Source: a virus
Reading direction: 5' to 3' (one strand)
Virus record (IMG/VR): IMGVR_UViG_3300032282_000325
Span: 1 to 35,925 of that record
DNA length: 35,925 bases
The notes beneath the pieces were generated by a model that did no database searches, had not been told where the DNA came from, and saw only the letters and a list, made by a program, of their open reading frames with translations. The position numbers were made by a program, and so were the translations under genes. Positions 7,251 to 16,787 of this stretch are shown here, in pieces; position 1 is the first letter of the stretch; each line of letters opens with the position of its first letter.

Positions 7251-7762
7251 TGATTCCAATTCTTGGCGCACTACTCGGTACTCTTGCAGAAAGCGGCCTG
7301 GGACTGCTTTCTTCTGCTATCCAGGCCAAAGGTAAGGAGGTGGTCGAGAACACGCTTGGCGTCAAGATCCCAGATAACCCGACACCGGCAGACGTTGAGA
7401 AGCTGCGCGAGTTGCAGTTCCATCATGAGGAGCGCCTGATTGAGTTGGGCATCGAGAAGGCCAAGCTGGAGATGGCCGAGTTGGAATTGTTTGCAAAAGC
7501 CGCACAGAGTGATGCGGATAACGTCACAGACCGCTGGCAGGCAGATATGAACTCTGACTCCTGGCTCTCAAAGAACATCCGACCCATGAGCCTGATTGCT
7601 ATCTTCATGGGCTATTTCCTGTTTGCCATGATGAGTGCCTACGGCCTCAACGCCAACGAGTCCTATGTGACTCTGCTGGGTAACTGGGGGATGCTGATTA
7701 TGGGCGCTTACTTTGGTGGCCGCACTGTTGAAAAACTGGCAGAGATGAGGAGTTCAAAATGA
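7250..7762 (+). CDS. Holin, 3-TM superfamily (GTA/phage holin type)
   Basis: A 170-residue protein that makes holes in the inner membrane at lysis. The N-terminus (ILGALLGTLAESGLGLLSSAI) is hydrophobic to amphipathic, then a charged helical stretch (VEKLRELQFHHEERLIELG, KAKLEMAELELFAKAAQSD), then DSWLSKNIRPMSLIAIFMG with two membrane spans at about 110-132 and 139-157 and the end NWGMLIMGAYFGGRTVEKL. The R-P-M/x-x-x-I then G-x-Y-F-G-G-R-x-x-E-K pattern is that of the 3-TM holin family. It overlaps the upstream stop as TAATG and the endolysin start as ATGA. Confidence 0.88.
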   Translation: MIPILGALLGTLAESGLGLLSSAIQAKGKEVVENTLGVKIPDNPTPADVEKLRELQFHHEERLIELGIEKAKLEMAELELFAKAAQSDADNVTDRWQADMNSDSWLSKNIRPMSLIAIFMGYFLFAMMSAYGLNANESYVTLLGNWGMLIMGAYFGGRTVEKLAEMRSSK

Positions 7763-8097
7763 GCCTAAGTCAAGAGCAAGCAGCGTTTCTGTTGGATATG
7801 TGCAAGCTAATCCAGCACGCCACAGATCTGGGTTTTATGGTCACTGGTGGCGAGTTGGCGCGTACACCCGAACAGCAGGCCATTTACGTCAAAACAGGCC
7901 GGTCTAAGACCATGAACAGCATCCACCTCAAGCGGTGCGCGATGGACTTGAACTTTTTCAAGGACGGGAAGATCATCTGGGACAAGGCTATCCTGGCTCC
8001 GGTTGGTGCGTACTGGGAGAGCCTGCACCCTAAGAATCGGTGGGGTGGAAACTTCAAGTCGTTGCTAGACTGCCCGCACTTTGAACGAAACATATGA
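7759..8097 (+). CDS. Endolysin, M15-type peptidoglycan peptidase
   Basis: A 112-residue zinc peptidase of the M15 (VanY / L-alanyl-D-glutamate endopeptidase) group. The hallmark S-x-H-x4-A-x-D is seen as SIHLKRCAMD, with zinc ligands H56 and D63, and the third ligand is H107 in CPHFE. The first part, RTPEQQAIYVKTGRSKT, matches the family's R-x-x-x-x-Q segment. There is no signal peptide, so it depends on the holin encoded just upstream. The length is usual for the compact single-domain phage enzymes. It starts in an ATGA overlap with the holin gene and ends in another with the next gene. Confidence 0.93.
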   Translation: MSLSQEQAAFLLDMCKLIQHATDLGFMVTGGELARTPEQQAIYVKTGRSKTMNSIHLKRCAMDLNFFKDGKIIWDKAILAPVGAYWESLHPKNRWGGNFKSLLDCPHFERNI

Positions 8098-8747
8098 CAG
8101 ACTACAGCGGCCAGATCACAACGCCAGCGCAGCCGAATCTCGGCAATCCTGGCGAGGTGTATGACCGCCTGTACTTTAGCCAAACATTCAGCAACATCGG
8201 GAATTACGCAGGCCGCGTCACAAACGCCCTGGCAGCGTTATTCGGACCGCGTGGTGGCAAGTACATCAACGTCCCTCACGGCGCATTTCAGGACTCCACA
8301 GACCAGGTTGCGGCTAACACTACTACGGCCTACGCCGTCACGTTTGACACAACCGACTTCAGCAACGGCGTCACGCTCTCAAACTCATCCAGACTGAACG
8401 TATCGCAGGCTGGCATTTACAACATACAGTTCAGCATCCAATTTACGAACACGACAAACGCATCCCAGGACGTTGACGTTTGGTTTAGGAAGAATGGCAC
8501 TAACGCTGACAAGTCAAACTCAAGGTTTGGGTTTGCACCAAGGAAAGGCGTTGGTGACCCGTTCCACACAATTGCCGCGATGAACTTTTTTCTAAGCCTC
8601 AACGCAAACGACTATGTAGAAATAATGTGGCGACCTACCGATGTCGGCGTGACGATTGAGCAGTATCCGGCAGGCACTTCTCCGACCAGGCCAGCAGTAC
8701 CGTCTGCCATCGTTACACTGTCGTTTGTCTCCAACCTTTCGGTTTAA
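8094..8747 (+). CDS. Jelly-roll (C1q/TNF-like) virion protein
   Basis: A 217-residue protein. After an N-terminal helix with a structural-protein look (NPGEVYDRLYFSQTFSNIG), residues 58-215 match the C1q-like jelly-roll pattern often found in phage tail proteins: GAFQDSTDQVAANTTTAYAV, FDTTDFSNGVTLSN, SQAGIYNIQFSIQFTNTT, VDVWFRKNG, and DYVEIMWRPTDVGVTIEQYP. Such domains form trimers and are used for binding or capping. It stands between the endolysin and the nozzle-like gene, suggesting a tail-associated head-binding or receptor-binding part. Confidence 0.8.
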   Translation: MTDYSGQITTPAQPNLGNPGEVYDRLYFSQTFSNIGNYAGRVTNALAALFGPRGGKYINVPHGAFQDSTDQVAANTTTAYAVTFDTTDFSNGVTLSNSSRLNVSQAGIYNIQFSIQFTNTTNASQDVDVWFRKNGTNADKSNSRFGFAPRKGVGDPFHTIAAMNFFLSLNANDYVEIMWRPTDVGVTIEQYPAGTSPTRPAVPSAIVTLSFVSNLSV

Positions 8748-8749
8748 TC

Positions 8750-10231
8750 ATGGCACTCATTCCCCTCAAGATTCCCCCAGGCGTCTACCGCAACGGGACT
8801 GAATATCAGTCAATGGGTCGCTGGTACGACTCCAACCTAGTACGCTGGTTTGAGAACACACTGCGACCCATTGGCGGGTGGCAGAAGCATTCCACGTCGC
8901 AGATGACGGGTATGTGCCGAAGTCTTATAACTTGGCATGATAACGGTGGAGATCGCTGGATCGGAGCCGGAACGCACTCCAAGCTATACGCTATGTCTGC
9001 TGCTGGAGTTTTGAAAGACATCACGCCCACAGGATTTACAGTAGGAAGTGCTGATTCAGTTATCAAGACGGGTTACGGCAATGCAGCCTATGGCTTGTAC
9101 GCCTACGGAACCCAACGTCCTGACACCGGCTTGGCTACACCGGCAACCACCTGGAGCCTCGACACTTGGGGCGAGTACTTGGTCGGATGCAGCAGCACAG
9201 ACGGTAAGCTGTACGAGTGGCAGTTAGGTTTCACGACGCCAACGCTTGCAGCTGCAATCACCAATGCGCCTACAAGCTGCGCGGCTTTGATGGTCACCAG
9301 TGAGCGCATCATGTTTGCTTTGGGCGCGTCGGGTAACCCGCGCCTGGTGAAGTGGTCGGACCAGGAGAACAATACTGTCTGGACGGCGGCAGCCACTAAC
9401 CAGGCTGGTGACTTTGAGATTGCTACTGTTGGCGCTCTGAAGTGCGGCAAGCGAGTGCGCGGTGTCAACATCCTGTTTACTGACGTAGACGCGCACGTTG
9501 CCAGCTACATCGGCCTGCCATATGTCTACAGTTTTGAGAAGATTGGTAGCGGTTGCGGGGTCATCTCCGCGCAGGCGGTGGCTGCCATTGACACGTCCGC
9601 TATGTGGATGAGCAAGTCGGGATTCTGGTCCTACGACGGGTTTGTCAAGCCCATGCAGTGCGATGTTGGAGACTACGTCTTCAACAACATCAACCTGTCT
9701 CAGGCATCCAAGGTTTACGCCGTCCATAACTCGCAGTATGGCGAGGTTACCTGGTTCTACCCGTCCATCTCCTCCAACGAGAATGACTCATATGTCACCT
9801 ACAACTACCGAGAGGGGCACTGGTCTATCGGATTGTTGGCGCGGACAGCGGGAACTGACAGGGCGGTGTTTGCCAACCCGATGTTTGTTAGCACTGACGG
9901 ATACATCTACGACCACGAGATCGGCTACACCTACGACTCTGTGGCTCCCTACGCACAGTCAGGACCGATTGAACTCGGTAACGGCGACAACGTGATGGCT
10001 GTCAGGTCAGTGATTCCTGACGAGCAGACGTTGGGCGAGGTTGCCATCTCTTTCACGGCCAGGCTCTACCCGACATCGGCAGAGGTCAGCTACGGCCCAT
10101 TCAGCGCGAAAGCGCCAACCGACACCAGGTTCTCAGGCCGGTCAGTCAAAATGAAGGTAACCGGTAACGTCCTAGAAGATTGGCGGGTCGGCGTGATGCG
10201 GCTGGAGGCCACGTCAGCAGGGAAACGGTAA
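8750..10231 (+). CDS. Tail nozzle-like protein (beta-propeller type)
   Basis: A 493-residue protein beginning LIPLKIPPGVYRNGTEYQS, then GRWYDSNLVRWFENTLRPIGGW, wording typical of a large family of podovirus tail proteins described as nozzle, tail-tube B-like or DNA-stabilisation proteins. The repeated short strand pattern (DGKLYEWQ, ERIMFALG, RLVKWSDQEN, GFWSYDGF, HNSQYGEVTWFY, YNYREGHWSIG) fits a multi-bladed propeller that closes the tail channel. It has no membrane segment. The spacing is two bases from the previous gene, and the stop overlaps the next start (TAATG). The position before internal proteins supports a tail role. Exact name uncertain. Confidence 0.78.
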   Translation: MALIPLKIPPGVYRNGTEYQSMGRWYDSNLVRWFENTLRPIGGWQKHSTSQMTGMCRSLITWHDNGGDRWIGAGTHSKLYAMSAAGVLKDITPTGFTVGSADSVIKTGYGNAAYGLYAYGTQRPDTGLATPATTWSLDTWGEYLVGCSSTDGKLYEWQLGFTTPTLAAAITNAPTSCAALMVTSERIMFALGASGNPRLVKWSDQENNTVWTAAATNQAGDFEIATVGALKCGKRVRGVNILFTDVDAHVASYIGLPYVYSFEKIGSGCGVISAQAVAAIDTSAMWMSKSGFWSYDGFVKPMQCDVGDYVFNNINLSQASKVYAVHNSQYGEVTWFYPSISSNENDSYVTYNYREGHWSIGLLARTAGTDRAVFANPMFVSTDGYIYDHEIGYTYDSVAPYAQSGPIELGNGDNVMAVRSVIPDEQTLGEVAISFTARLYPTSAEVSYGPFSAKAPTDTRFSGRSVKMKVTGNVLEDWRVGVMRLEATSAGKR

Positions 10232-10590
10232 TGGAGGATTTCTGGCGGCTGGCACAACACGTCCAAGCGGCTTTAGAATACTCAGCAGGAACCCACACTC
10301 TTGAAGATGTTGCGCAGGGTGTAGAGGAAGGACGGTTTCAGCTATGGCCTGGAACTAAAAGCGCAGTCATCACAGAGATCATTGTCTATCCGCGACTCAA
10401 GAATCTGCACTATTTTCTTGCTGGCGGCGACCTAGATGAACTCAAGCGGATGCGACCACACATCGAGGCTTGGGGTAAGCAGATTGGTTGCACGCGAGTT
10501 ACCTTGGCTGGCCGTAAGGGTTGGGCAAGGACGTTTTTAGCAGATGAGGGATATGAGCCTAGATGGCATATTCTGAGCAAGGAGTTGTAG
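10231..10590 (+). CDS. GNAT-like small protein, 119 aa
   Basis: The ATG at 10231 overlaps the stop of the nozzle-like gene (TAATG) and is preferred to upstream in-frame codons. The 119-residue product has EIIVYPRLKNLHYFLAGGDL then EAWGKQIGCTRVTLAGRKGW and a C-terminal WHILSKEL. The 'GC-x-x-V/I-x-L-x-GRKGW' segment is shared by small phage proteins related to GNAT acyltransferases found beside internal virion proteins of podoviruses. The protein is short for an active acetyltransferase. It may be a structural version inside the virion. Confidence 0.7.
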   Translation: MEDFWRLAQHVQAALEYSAGTHTLEDVAQGVEEGRFQLWPGTKSAVITEIIVYPRLKNLHYFLAGGDLDELKRMRPHIEAWGKQIGCTRVTLAGRKGWARTFLADEGYEPRWHILSKEL

Positions 10591-11730
10591 ATGGACCCCT
10601 GGGATTTCAGACAACAAGTCATGATGGCTGGTGGATATGTTCCTATCTTGGGTAACTATGACCCGACTAAAGGACAGCAGGCCGCTGCATCTATACCTGA
10701 CACTTCAGCTACTTGGAGTTCTTCATACCCGACAACAACGGCAGCACCAGCGGCATCTGCTGCCACAAGCTACCGCTACAGCCCACGCACTTCTACTGGT
10801 AAACGCAACCGTTACGCTGAGATCATGTCCCAGTATGATCAGGCGCAACCGTACTCATTTACGAGTATGCCGTCTAGCTACACCGGCGGGTATGACGCTA
10901 CAGCGTACACGCCAGCCTCTACACCCGTGAATCGATACGCCAACATAATGGCGCAAGGTGCTACTAGTGGTGGTGGACGCGGTGTGCCAGAGGCTCCAAG
11001 CGCATGGTCGCAGATGACACCAGCAGAGCGTGCTGCTTACTACGCGCAACATCCAATTGAAGGTAGTTTGGCACTTGGTGCGCAGGATGCAATTGGTTGG
11101 ACTACTTTGGGTGGTTTTGCAAAATTAGTCGGTAAGGATGGATGGTACGACTCCAGATTAGAAAAGATGGGAGTAAATCCGACAATTAGCCTTGACACTC
11201 AGAATCAGCTTGCTGGTAATGCATGGCAACGAGCATTAGATTCTCAATCTCAATCAGCAGCATATCAAGCCGCTATAGCAGCGGCCAATGAAGCGGGTGG
11301 AGGTTTTACCGCCAACCCTATGAGTTCTGATCCTGCGCAGCAAGCAGCAGCTATTCGTCAAGCAGAAGCAGATTCAGCAGCACAACGCGCTAATGAAGCT
11401 GCAGCAGCACAAGCAAGTGGCGGTAATGGAAGCGGTGGACATGATTGGGGTGGCGGTGGTCAGACTGCTGCCACTGGTGGCAATAACGGTGACGCATCAG
11501 GCGGTGGTGACCGTGGAACACGTGGTGGATTTGCTCAAGGAGGTCACGTCTCCATGATGCACTTGCAAGGACCTAACCCAATGGGTCCTGATGACGGTTA
11601 TGGCGCTCTGAAGGATGGCGAGTACGTCATCAACGACAAGGCGGTGAAGAAGTACGGGATCGAGTTGATGGATGCCATTAACTCGGGCAAGATTTCAAAG
11701 GGCAAGCTACGCGGCTTGCTCGAAATGTAA
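10591..11730 (+). CDS. Putative internal virion / ejection protein, low-complexity, 379 aa
   Basis: A 379-residue protein immediately after the previous stop. The first 300 residues are rich in Ala, Ser, Thr, Gln and Gly, with two copies of an NRYA-E/N-IM segment and a run of Gly-rich turns (GSGGHDWGGGGQ, GGGDRGTRGG). The last 60 residues, GPDDGYGALKDGEYVINDKA then VKKYGIELMDAINSG, form a motif common at the C-termini of phage internal, ejection or tape-measure-like proteins. It is probably ejected with the DNA or located in the portal tunnel. No catalytic motif is seen. Confidence 0.75.
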   Translation: MDPWDFRQQVMMAGGYVPILGNYDPTKGQQAAASIPDTSATWSSSYPTTTAAPAASAATSYRYSPRTSTGKRNRYAEIMSQYDQAQPYSFTSMPSSYTGGYDATAYTPASTPVNRYANIMAQGATSGGGRGVPEAPSAWSQMTPAERAAYYAQHPIEGSLALGAQDAIGWTTLGGFAKLVGKDGWYDSRLEKMGVNPTISLDTQNQLAGNAWQRALDSQSQSAAYQAAIAAANEAGGGFTANPMSSDPAQQAAAIRQAEADSAAQRANEAAAAQASGGNGSGGHDWGGGGQTAATGGNNGDASGGGDRGTRGGFAQGGHVSMMHLQGPNPMGPDDGYGALKDGEYVINDKAVKKYGIELMDAINSGKISKGKLRGLLEM

Positions 11731-11741
11731 GGAGAAACGAT

Positions 11742-12479
11742 ATGTCTAAAGGCGGCGGCAGCACTACTGCAACAACATCCATTGATCCTGATCTGAAGGC
11801 GGCTTACCTCCGCAATGTCAGTCAGGCTCAGAGCGTAGCCGGTGCGTTGCCTGTACGGCAATTCGCTGGATTTAACCCGCTGTACACGGCAGGCGAGCAA
11901 CAGGTCACCAACGAGGCTCTGACACCGTTCACTGGCGAGTCAATCCAGCAGTTCATGAACCCTTACGAGAACGAGGTGGTTCAGCGTTCACTGGCTGATG
12001 TCGGCGGCGCACTGGACGTTCAGCGTCTCAAGGACCGGCAGGCGGCTACTGCTGCCAAGGCATTTGGTGGATCACGCCAGGGCGTCGCAGAGTCACTCAC
12101 AAACGCTGCTGCCATCAAGCAGGCGGCTGACACCGCTGCGCAGATGCGTGCCGCTGGTTACGGCCAAGCTGCTGGGCTAGCACAGTACGCCAAGGGTGCG
12201 AACATCTCCGGCGGCCAGGCAGTGATGGGCCTGGGCGGTGCGCGTCAGGCGCTTGAGCAGGCTCAGTTGGATGCACTGCGCAACATCGGCATGGAAAAGC
12301 TAGGTATTACCACTGGTGGACTCAGCGCCCAGCTACCGAATCTCGGGATGACCCAGACGCAGCCGTATTACCAGAACCGCGCATCAGGCGGTTTGGGCGG
12401 TGCGTTGGCCGGTTACCAGTTGGGTGGTGGTAGCGGATTGGGCGCGACACTCGGCGGTCTGCTTGGATATTTTGGATAA
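11742..12479 (+). CDS. Internal virion protein, 245 aa
   Basis: A 245-residue Ala/Gly/Gln-rich protein starting SKGGGSTTATTSIDPDLKAA. The conserved core is FMNPYENEVVQRSLADVGG, then KAFGGSRQGVAESLTNAAA, wording shared by a broad family of podovirus virion proteins thought to be ejected into the host. The C-terminus is Gly-rich (LGGALAGYQLGGGSG). A purine-rich AAGGAG lies 6 to 11 bases before the ATG. It is the second of a run of five large structural genes with short spacing. Confidence 0.78.
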   Translation: MSKGGGSTTATTSIDPDLKAAYLRNVSQAQSVAGALPVRQFAGFNPLYTAGEQQVTNEALTPFTGESIQQFMNPYENEVVQRSLADVGGALDVQRLKDRQAATAAKAFGGSRQGVAESLTNAAAIKQAADTAAQMRAAGYGQAAGLAQYAKGANISGGQAVMGLGGARQALEQAQLDALRNIGMEKLGITTGGLSAQLPNLGMTQTQPYYQNRASGGLGGALAGYQLGGGSGLGATLGGLLGYFG

Positions 12480-12489
12480 GGGGAACAGA

Positions 12490-14637
12490 ATGGCAACACC
12501 ATTTGATTTGAGCCGGTACTACCTTGGAGGATTAACTGGGACTGGTACATACACTGGTCCAAGTTACATCAATCAGCAATATAGCCCTACCATTAACCAG
12601 ATACTGGCACGCAGATATCGTCCAGAGATCACTGGAATGCCTGATCAGGGTGTCTATATCGATCAGATGTCAGATAACTATCGGCCTAAACTTGGTACTA
12701 CAGTAGGTCCTGAGATTTTCTATAAGAAACAGATTGATCCATTAGGCGTTAATCTAAAAGCTGATTATCCTGGTTTAGGTTTCATTCCTCCCGCTGGTCT
12801 GATTGATACAAGTGAGATGCAGCTGCTGCCAAGTCAAACAGAACAAGGTCAAATCGATGCTGCTGCTGCAAGAGTAAAAACAGCCAATGAACTAGGTTTC
12901 CAACCTGGTGGGTCAATGATGCCAACTGCGCAGAATGTTGACGTTGTTGACATGATGGCGCAAGACAATCCAGACTATCGTGCTGGTGCTGCATCAGAGG
13001 TTGCACCACAAGGAGCAGCACCACAGCGCACACTCGGCCTGCTGGGTGATATGTTTGTCGCGCCATCCGCACTTGACGAGTACATGACTCCGGAGCAAAG
13101 AGCGCAGATGCAGAACCAGGGCGTCATGGCAGCGGCCATGCAACTGCTTGCGGCATCAGGCCCGAGCCGGACACCTATTGGACTCGGACAGGCGCTTGGT
13201 CAGGCTTATGGTGCAGGCCAGCAGGGCTACCAAGGTGCGCAACAGAATCTGATGCAGAGCATTGCGATGAAGCAGAAGATGGATGAGTACAAGCGTGCGC
13301 GTACTATTGAGGCGCTTATTAGTGGAGCATTGACAGGAGAAGCTGCAGCGCCTGGTGCTGCTGCACCACAGCAAGTAGCCCCAACATCGGTTACAGGATT
13401 ACAAGAGCCACCTCAAGAGGCTCCTGCTGGTGCTGCTGCACCTATGAATGCAGCAGATATTCAATATGATCGATACATGAGAGCATCAAGTATCGCGGCG
13501 CGAGTTGGAGATACTGCAAAAGCCAAAGCATATGCTGATTTAGCAAAGCAGATTCGTCCTATTGATGAGGTGATAGGTGAGCCATTCAGAGGAAGTGATG
13601 GCCTTATGTATTCGCGTCTGAAGTCTGGTGCAACAATTCCATTCAAGGGCGTATCTCCAATGGATAAGCCAGTGGGTGAGCCATTTAGAGGCGCAGATGG
13701 TAATGTTTATCAACGCACTGAGTCAGGAGATGTTAAGTTGTTTGCTGGAGGAACAGTAAAGCCAGCAGCCAAACCTAGCGGTCAACCACAGCAGCAGTTG
13801 GTTGATGGTAAGGTCCAAATGGTTCAGTACTATGATGATGGGACATATAAAGTGGTGTCAGGCATTGGTCAAGTCGCTAAACCGCAAGGCGAGCCAAGAA
13901 TGCAAATGATTGGTGGCGCTCCTAAGATGGTCCAGTATTACGATGATGGAACAAGCAAAATACTTGAAGGTGTATCGCAATTTAATGCACCATCTACATC
14001 AATCACTGATGTTGAATTTTTAACTGGTAAGCCATTGGCTGGATCCGGTGCTGCTGGAATTGCAAAAGTTCAAGATTATCGTAAGTCTGGAGCAACTAGC
14101 GTATCCATCAACACTGGCGAAAAAGGATTTAAGAACGAATTTGACTTGAAAAAGGAATTCACTAACGAGCCTGTATACAAAGAATTCCAGAGCATGAGTA
14201 GTGCATTCAAGCAAGTTCAAGAATCACTCAAGAAAGAGAATCCAATTGGTGATGTTGCGGCTGCAACTAAGATTATGAAATTGCTCGATCCTGGATCAGT
14301 AGTGCGTGAGTCTGAGTTAGGTATCGCTATGGCAGCAAGCGGGAAGATGGACCGTCTGACTAACTACGTTGATATGTGGAAAAAAGGCACTCTGCTTACG
14401 CCTAGCCAACGCACTGACTTTGGTTCTCTTGCGAATGAACTCTATAACGCAGCTGCTAATTCATACAATGCAAAACGCGGTGAGTACGCTGCATTCGGTG
14501 CTAAGTACGAGATCGATGCCACTACGGCACTAGGAGGAAATGCTCCAGTGTTTACATTCGCTCCACCAACAGGAGCAGCCGGTGGTGCTGGTAGACCACC
14601 ATTGAGTTCAATCATCCGACCACGAGGAGCACCATAA
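12490..14637 (+). CDS. Large internal virion / ejection protein, 715 aa
   Basis: The start at 12490 follows AAGGGGA at 12478-12484; an in-frame ATG at 12400 would overlap the upstream gene by 80 bases and lacks a binding site. The 715-residue product is disordered or helical, rich in Ala, Gln and Gly. Internal repeats stand out: GEPFRGSDGLMYSRLKSG with GEPFRGADGNVYQRTESGD, and two copies of MVQYYDDGT-Y/S-K. A C-terminal helical domain (about 560-680) has EFQSMSSAFKQVQESLKKEN and PGSVVRESELGIAMAASG, the latter typical of phage proteins linked to ejection. Stop and next start overlap (TAATG). Confidence 0.78.
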   Translation: MATPFDLSRYYLGGLTGTGTYTGPSYINQQYSPTINQILARRYRPEITGMPDQGVYIDQMSDNYRPKLGTTVGPEIFYKKQIDPLGVNLKADYPGLGFIPPAGLIDTSEMQLLPSQTEQGQIDAAAARVKTANELGFQPGGSMMPTAQNVDVVDMMAQDNPDYRAGAASEVAPQGAAPQRTLGLLGDMFVAPSALDEYMTPEQRAQMQNQGVMAAAMQLLAASGPSRTPIGLGQALGQAYGAGQQGYQGAQQNLMQSIAMKQKMDEYKRARTIEALISGALTGEAAAPGAAAPQQVAPTSVTGLQEPPQEAPAGAAAPMNAADIQYDRYMRASSIAARVGDTAKAKAYADLAKQIRPIDEVIGEPFRGSDGLMYSRLKSGATIPFKGVSPMDKPVGEPFRGADGNVYQRTESGDVKLFAGGTVKPAAKPSGQPQQQLVDGKVQMVQYYDDGTYKVVSGIGQVAKPQGEPRMQMIGGAPKMVQYYDDGTSKILEGVSQFNAPSTSITDVEFLTGKPLAGSGAAGIAKVQDYRKSGATSVSINTGEKGFKNEFDLKKEFTNEPVYKEFQSMSSAFKQVQESLKKENPIGDVAAATKIMKLLDPGSVVRESELGIAMAASGKMDRLTNYVDMWKKGTLLTPSQRTDFGSLANELYNAAANSYNAKRGEYAAFGAKYEIDATTALGGNAPVFTFAPPTGAAGGAGRPPLSSIIRPRGAP

Positions 14638-16784
14638 TGGCTGGAGAAAAATCAGGATGGGATGAGTGGAAAGACCTAAACGCTCAGATCTTGGAGGCCA
14701 AGAAGGCTAACTACACTGACGAGGAAATTGCTCAGTTCTTGCAGACTCAGCCTACTGTTGGGCCGCAAGTAAAAACTGCACTTGAAAACAATTACGCTGC
14801 ACCTGACATCATAAAATCTATCATGGAACGTAAGTCTCCATCGTATGAGCAGGGTGCTCAGAAGTCCACTACAGAGAGGGCGGCTCTTACTGCTTTGCAA
14901 GGACCTACTCTAGGTTTTTACGATGAGTTGGCTGGTGCAGTTGCTGCACCTTTGCTTGCGTACCAGCAGAATATCCCATTAAGCCAGGCATACCAGCAGC
15001 AGCGCGACGTTGTGCGCGGTGCAACTGAATCCTACATGAAGGAAAGTCCCTGGTTATCTGCTGGATTGCAGGGTGCAGCATCTTTACCATTGGCAATGTC
15101 CAACCTAACAAGCAGAGCAATTGGTGCGGCCGCACGTCCAATTGTGTCTGGCGTTGAGGCAATGGCTCCACGAGTAGCAGCCAATATACAAGGCATAGGC
15201 AGATACCTAGCTGGTGCTCCTGCCGCTGGTCAGACTATGGGTATGGGTCAGCGCATGGTGCAGGCTGGTACTTCTGGCGTTGGATATGGCCTGGTAGGTG
15301 GTGTAGGATCTTCAACTGGCGAGGATATGGGACAGATCACCCAGGACGCGCTAAAGAGTGCAGCCATTGGTGGCGTACTTGGCCCTGTAAGCCAGCCGGT
15401 TATGGCTGTACTTGGAGCTGGCGGTAGGCAAGTCATGGCGCGGGTATCTGACACGGCAGCATCACGCTACGCCCAGCAGAAGGTCGCCGAGGCGCTGCTG
15501 CGCGATACGCCACCAGACCTATTGCAAAGCGCACTCACCATGTCGCAGGCGCGGATGGGTAAGCTAGGACCAGAGGCGCGTATTGCTGACGTTGGAGGAG
15601 CTAACGTGCGTGGCTTGCTAGATACCCTGGCGACCCTACCTGGTGAGACTAAGCAGGCGCTGGAGCGTGCTATCCGCGAGCGCCAAGCAGGCCGTGCAGG
15701 ACGCTTGGTATCTGCCGCTGACGAGGCTTTGGGAACGCAAGGCGCTCAGTTCCAGCAGAGTCTGGACGCATTTAATACCATGCGTAGGAACCAGGCGCAA
15801 CCTTTCTACGATGCCATCAAAAACGCCAGCGTTACGGTTGATGACAATCTGCTCACGCTGCTGCAAAAATCTAAAGACTTGCAGGGCGGTGCTGAGACAT
15901 TGTTCCGCAGGCAGACGGGTAATGAGATCAACCTGGGGAACCTTAAAAAAGGCGATGTCGTACCCATGACGGTGCTGGACTCTGTCAAGCAGTCTCTGTA
16001 CGACGCAGCACAATCAGCAAAGCAATCAGGCAGCGGAAACCAGGCAAAGGCCATTGACGATATTCGCGTCAACCTGACCAGTTTCCTTGTAGACAAGTCG
16101 CCAAAGCTAGGCGGTCAGTCGGCCTATAGGCAAGCGCTGGATAAGTGGGCAGGCCCATCACAGATGATGGATGCAGCAGAACTCGGTCGCAAGGCCATGA
16201 CCGGCGACATTGTCAACTTCAAACAGGAACTTGGTGCGTTGTCTGGATCAGAGATTGATGCATTCCGCATTGGTGCGTTGCAGTCCTTGCGCCAAAAGAC
16301 AGGCACAGAGGCCGGTCAAACGTCACTGCTGAAGATGTGGAAGGAACCAGCTACTCAGGAACGTCTGAAAGCTGTATTTGAAGGCGACTATCGTAAGTTT
16401 GCTGCTGCTGTAGCCCAAGAGGCACGACTGAAAGGTCTGGAGTCTGCTGGCCGTGGATCGCAGACTGCAGCACGCTTGGCTGGTATGTCTGACCTAGATA
16501 TTGCTCCTGCTATGGCCGCCGGTCAGTCTGTGGTAAGTGGCAATGTGCCAGGCATGATTACTTCAGCGGTTGGCCTGGCTAACAGGATCAGCACGCCGGA
16601 GCCGGTGCGCAATCAGATGGGACAGATCCTGCTATCGCGTGAACCACAAGCGCTAAACGATTTGATAATGCAACTACGCCGTCAAGGTGAGGCTCGATCA
16701 CGAGCCGCTGGTCTTGGTGGATTCACTGGTGGAGGTATCGGTAGCAATCTGCAACCATATGGTTCTGGACTACTTGGGGAATAG
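14637..16784 (+). CDS. Large internal virion / ejection protein, 715 aa, membrane-active regions
   Basis: A 715-residue protein with a coupled start. The N-terminal 60 residues carry an HTH-like or GA-module pattern (NYTDEEIAQFLQTQPTVG). A region of about residues 95-280 is Gly/Ala-rich and weakly hydrophobic (GAASLPLAMSNLTSRAIGAA, GVGYGLVGGVGSS, IGGVLGPVSQPVMAVLGAGG), which suggests membrane insertion during DNA ejection. The rest is helical with LLDTLATLPGETKQALERAI and long charged helices. By place and composition it is one of the ejectosome proteins, comparable in role, not in sequence, to the large internal proteins of T7 or P22. No peptidoglycan hydrolase motif was found. Confidence 0.75.
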   Translation: MAGEKSGWDEWKDLNAQILEAKKANYTDEEIAQFLQTQPTVGPQVKTALENNYAAPDIIKSIMERKSPSYEQGAQKSTTERAALTALQGPTLGFYDELAGAVAAPLLAYQQNIPLSQAYQQQRDVVRGATESYMKESPWLSAGLQGAASLPLAMSNLTSRAIGAAARPIVSGVEAMAPRVAANIQGIGRYLAGAPAAGQTMGMGQRMVQAGTSGVGYGLVGGVGSSTGEDMGQITQDALKSAAIGGVLGPVSQPVMAVLGAGGRQVMARVSDTAASRYAQQKVAEALLRDTPPDLLQSALTMSQARMGKLGPEARIADVGGANVRGLLDTLATLPGETKQALERAIRERQAGRAGRLVSAADEALGTQGAQFQQSLDAFNTMRRNQAQPFYDAIKNASVTVDDNLLTLLQKSKDLQGGAETLFRRQTGNEINLGNLKKGDVVPMTVLDSVKQSLYDAAQSAKQSGSGNQAKAIDDIRVNLTSFLVDKSPKLGGQSAYRQALDKWAGPSQMMDAAELGRKAMTGDIVNFKQELGALSGSEIDAFRIGALQSLRQKTGTEAGQTSLLKMWKEPATQERLKAVFEGDYRKFAAAVAQEARLKGLESAGRGSQTAARLAGMSDLDIAPAMAAGQSVVSGNVPGMITSAVGLANRISTPEPVRNQMGQILLSREPQALNDLIMQLRRQGEARSRAAGLGGFTGGGIGSNLQPYGSGLLGE

Positions 16785-16787
16785 AAG

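Noticed and set aside
12400-12489. N-terminal extension of the 715-aa internal protein to 12400
   Set aside because: It would overlap the upstream gene by 80 bases; AAGGGGA directly before 12490 supports the shorter form.
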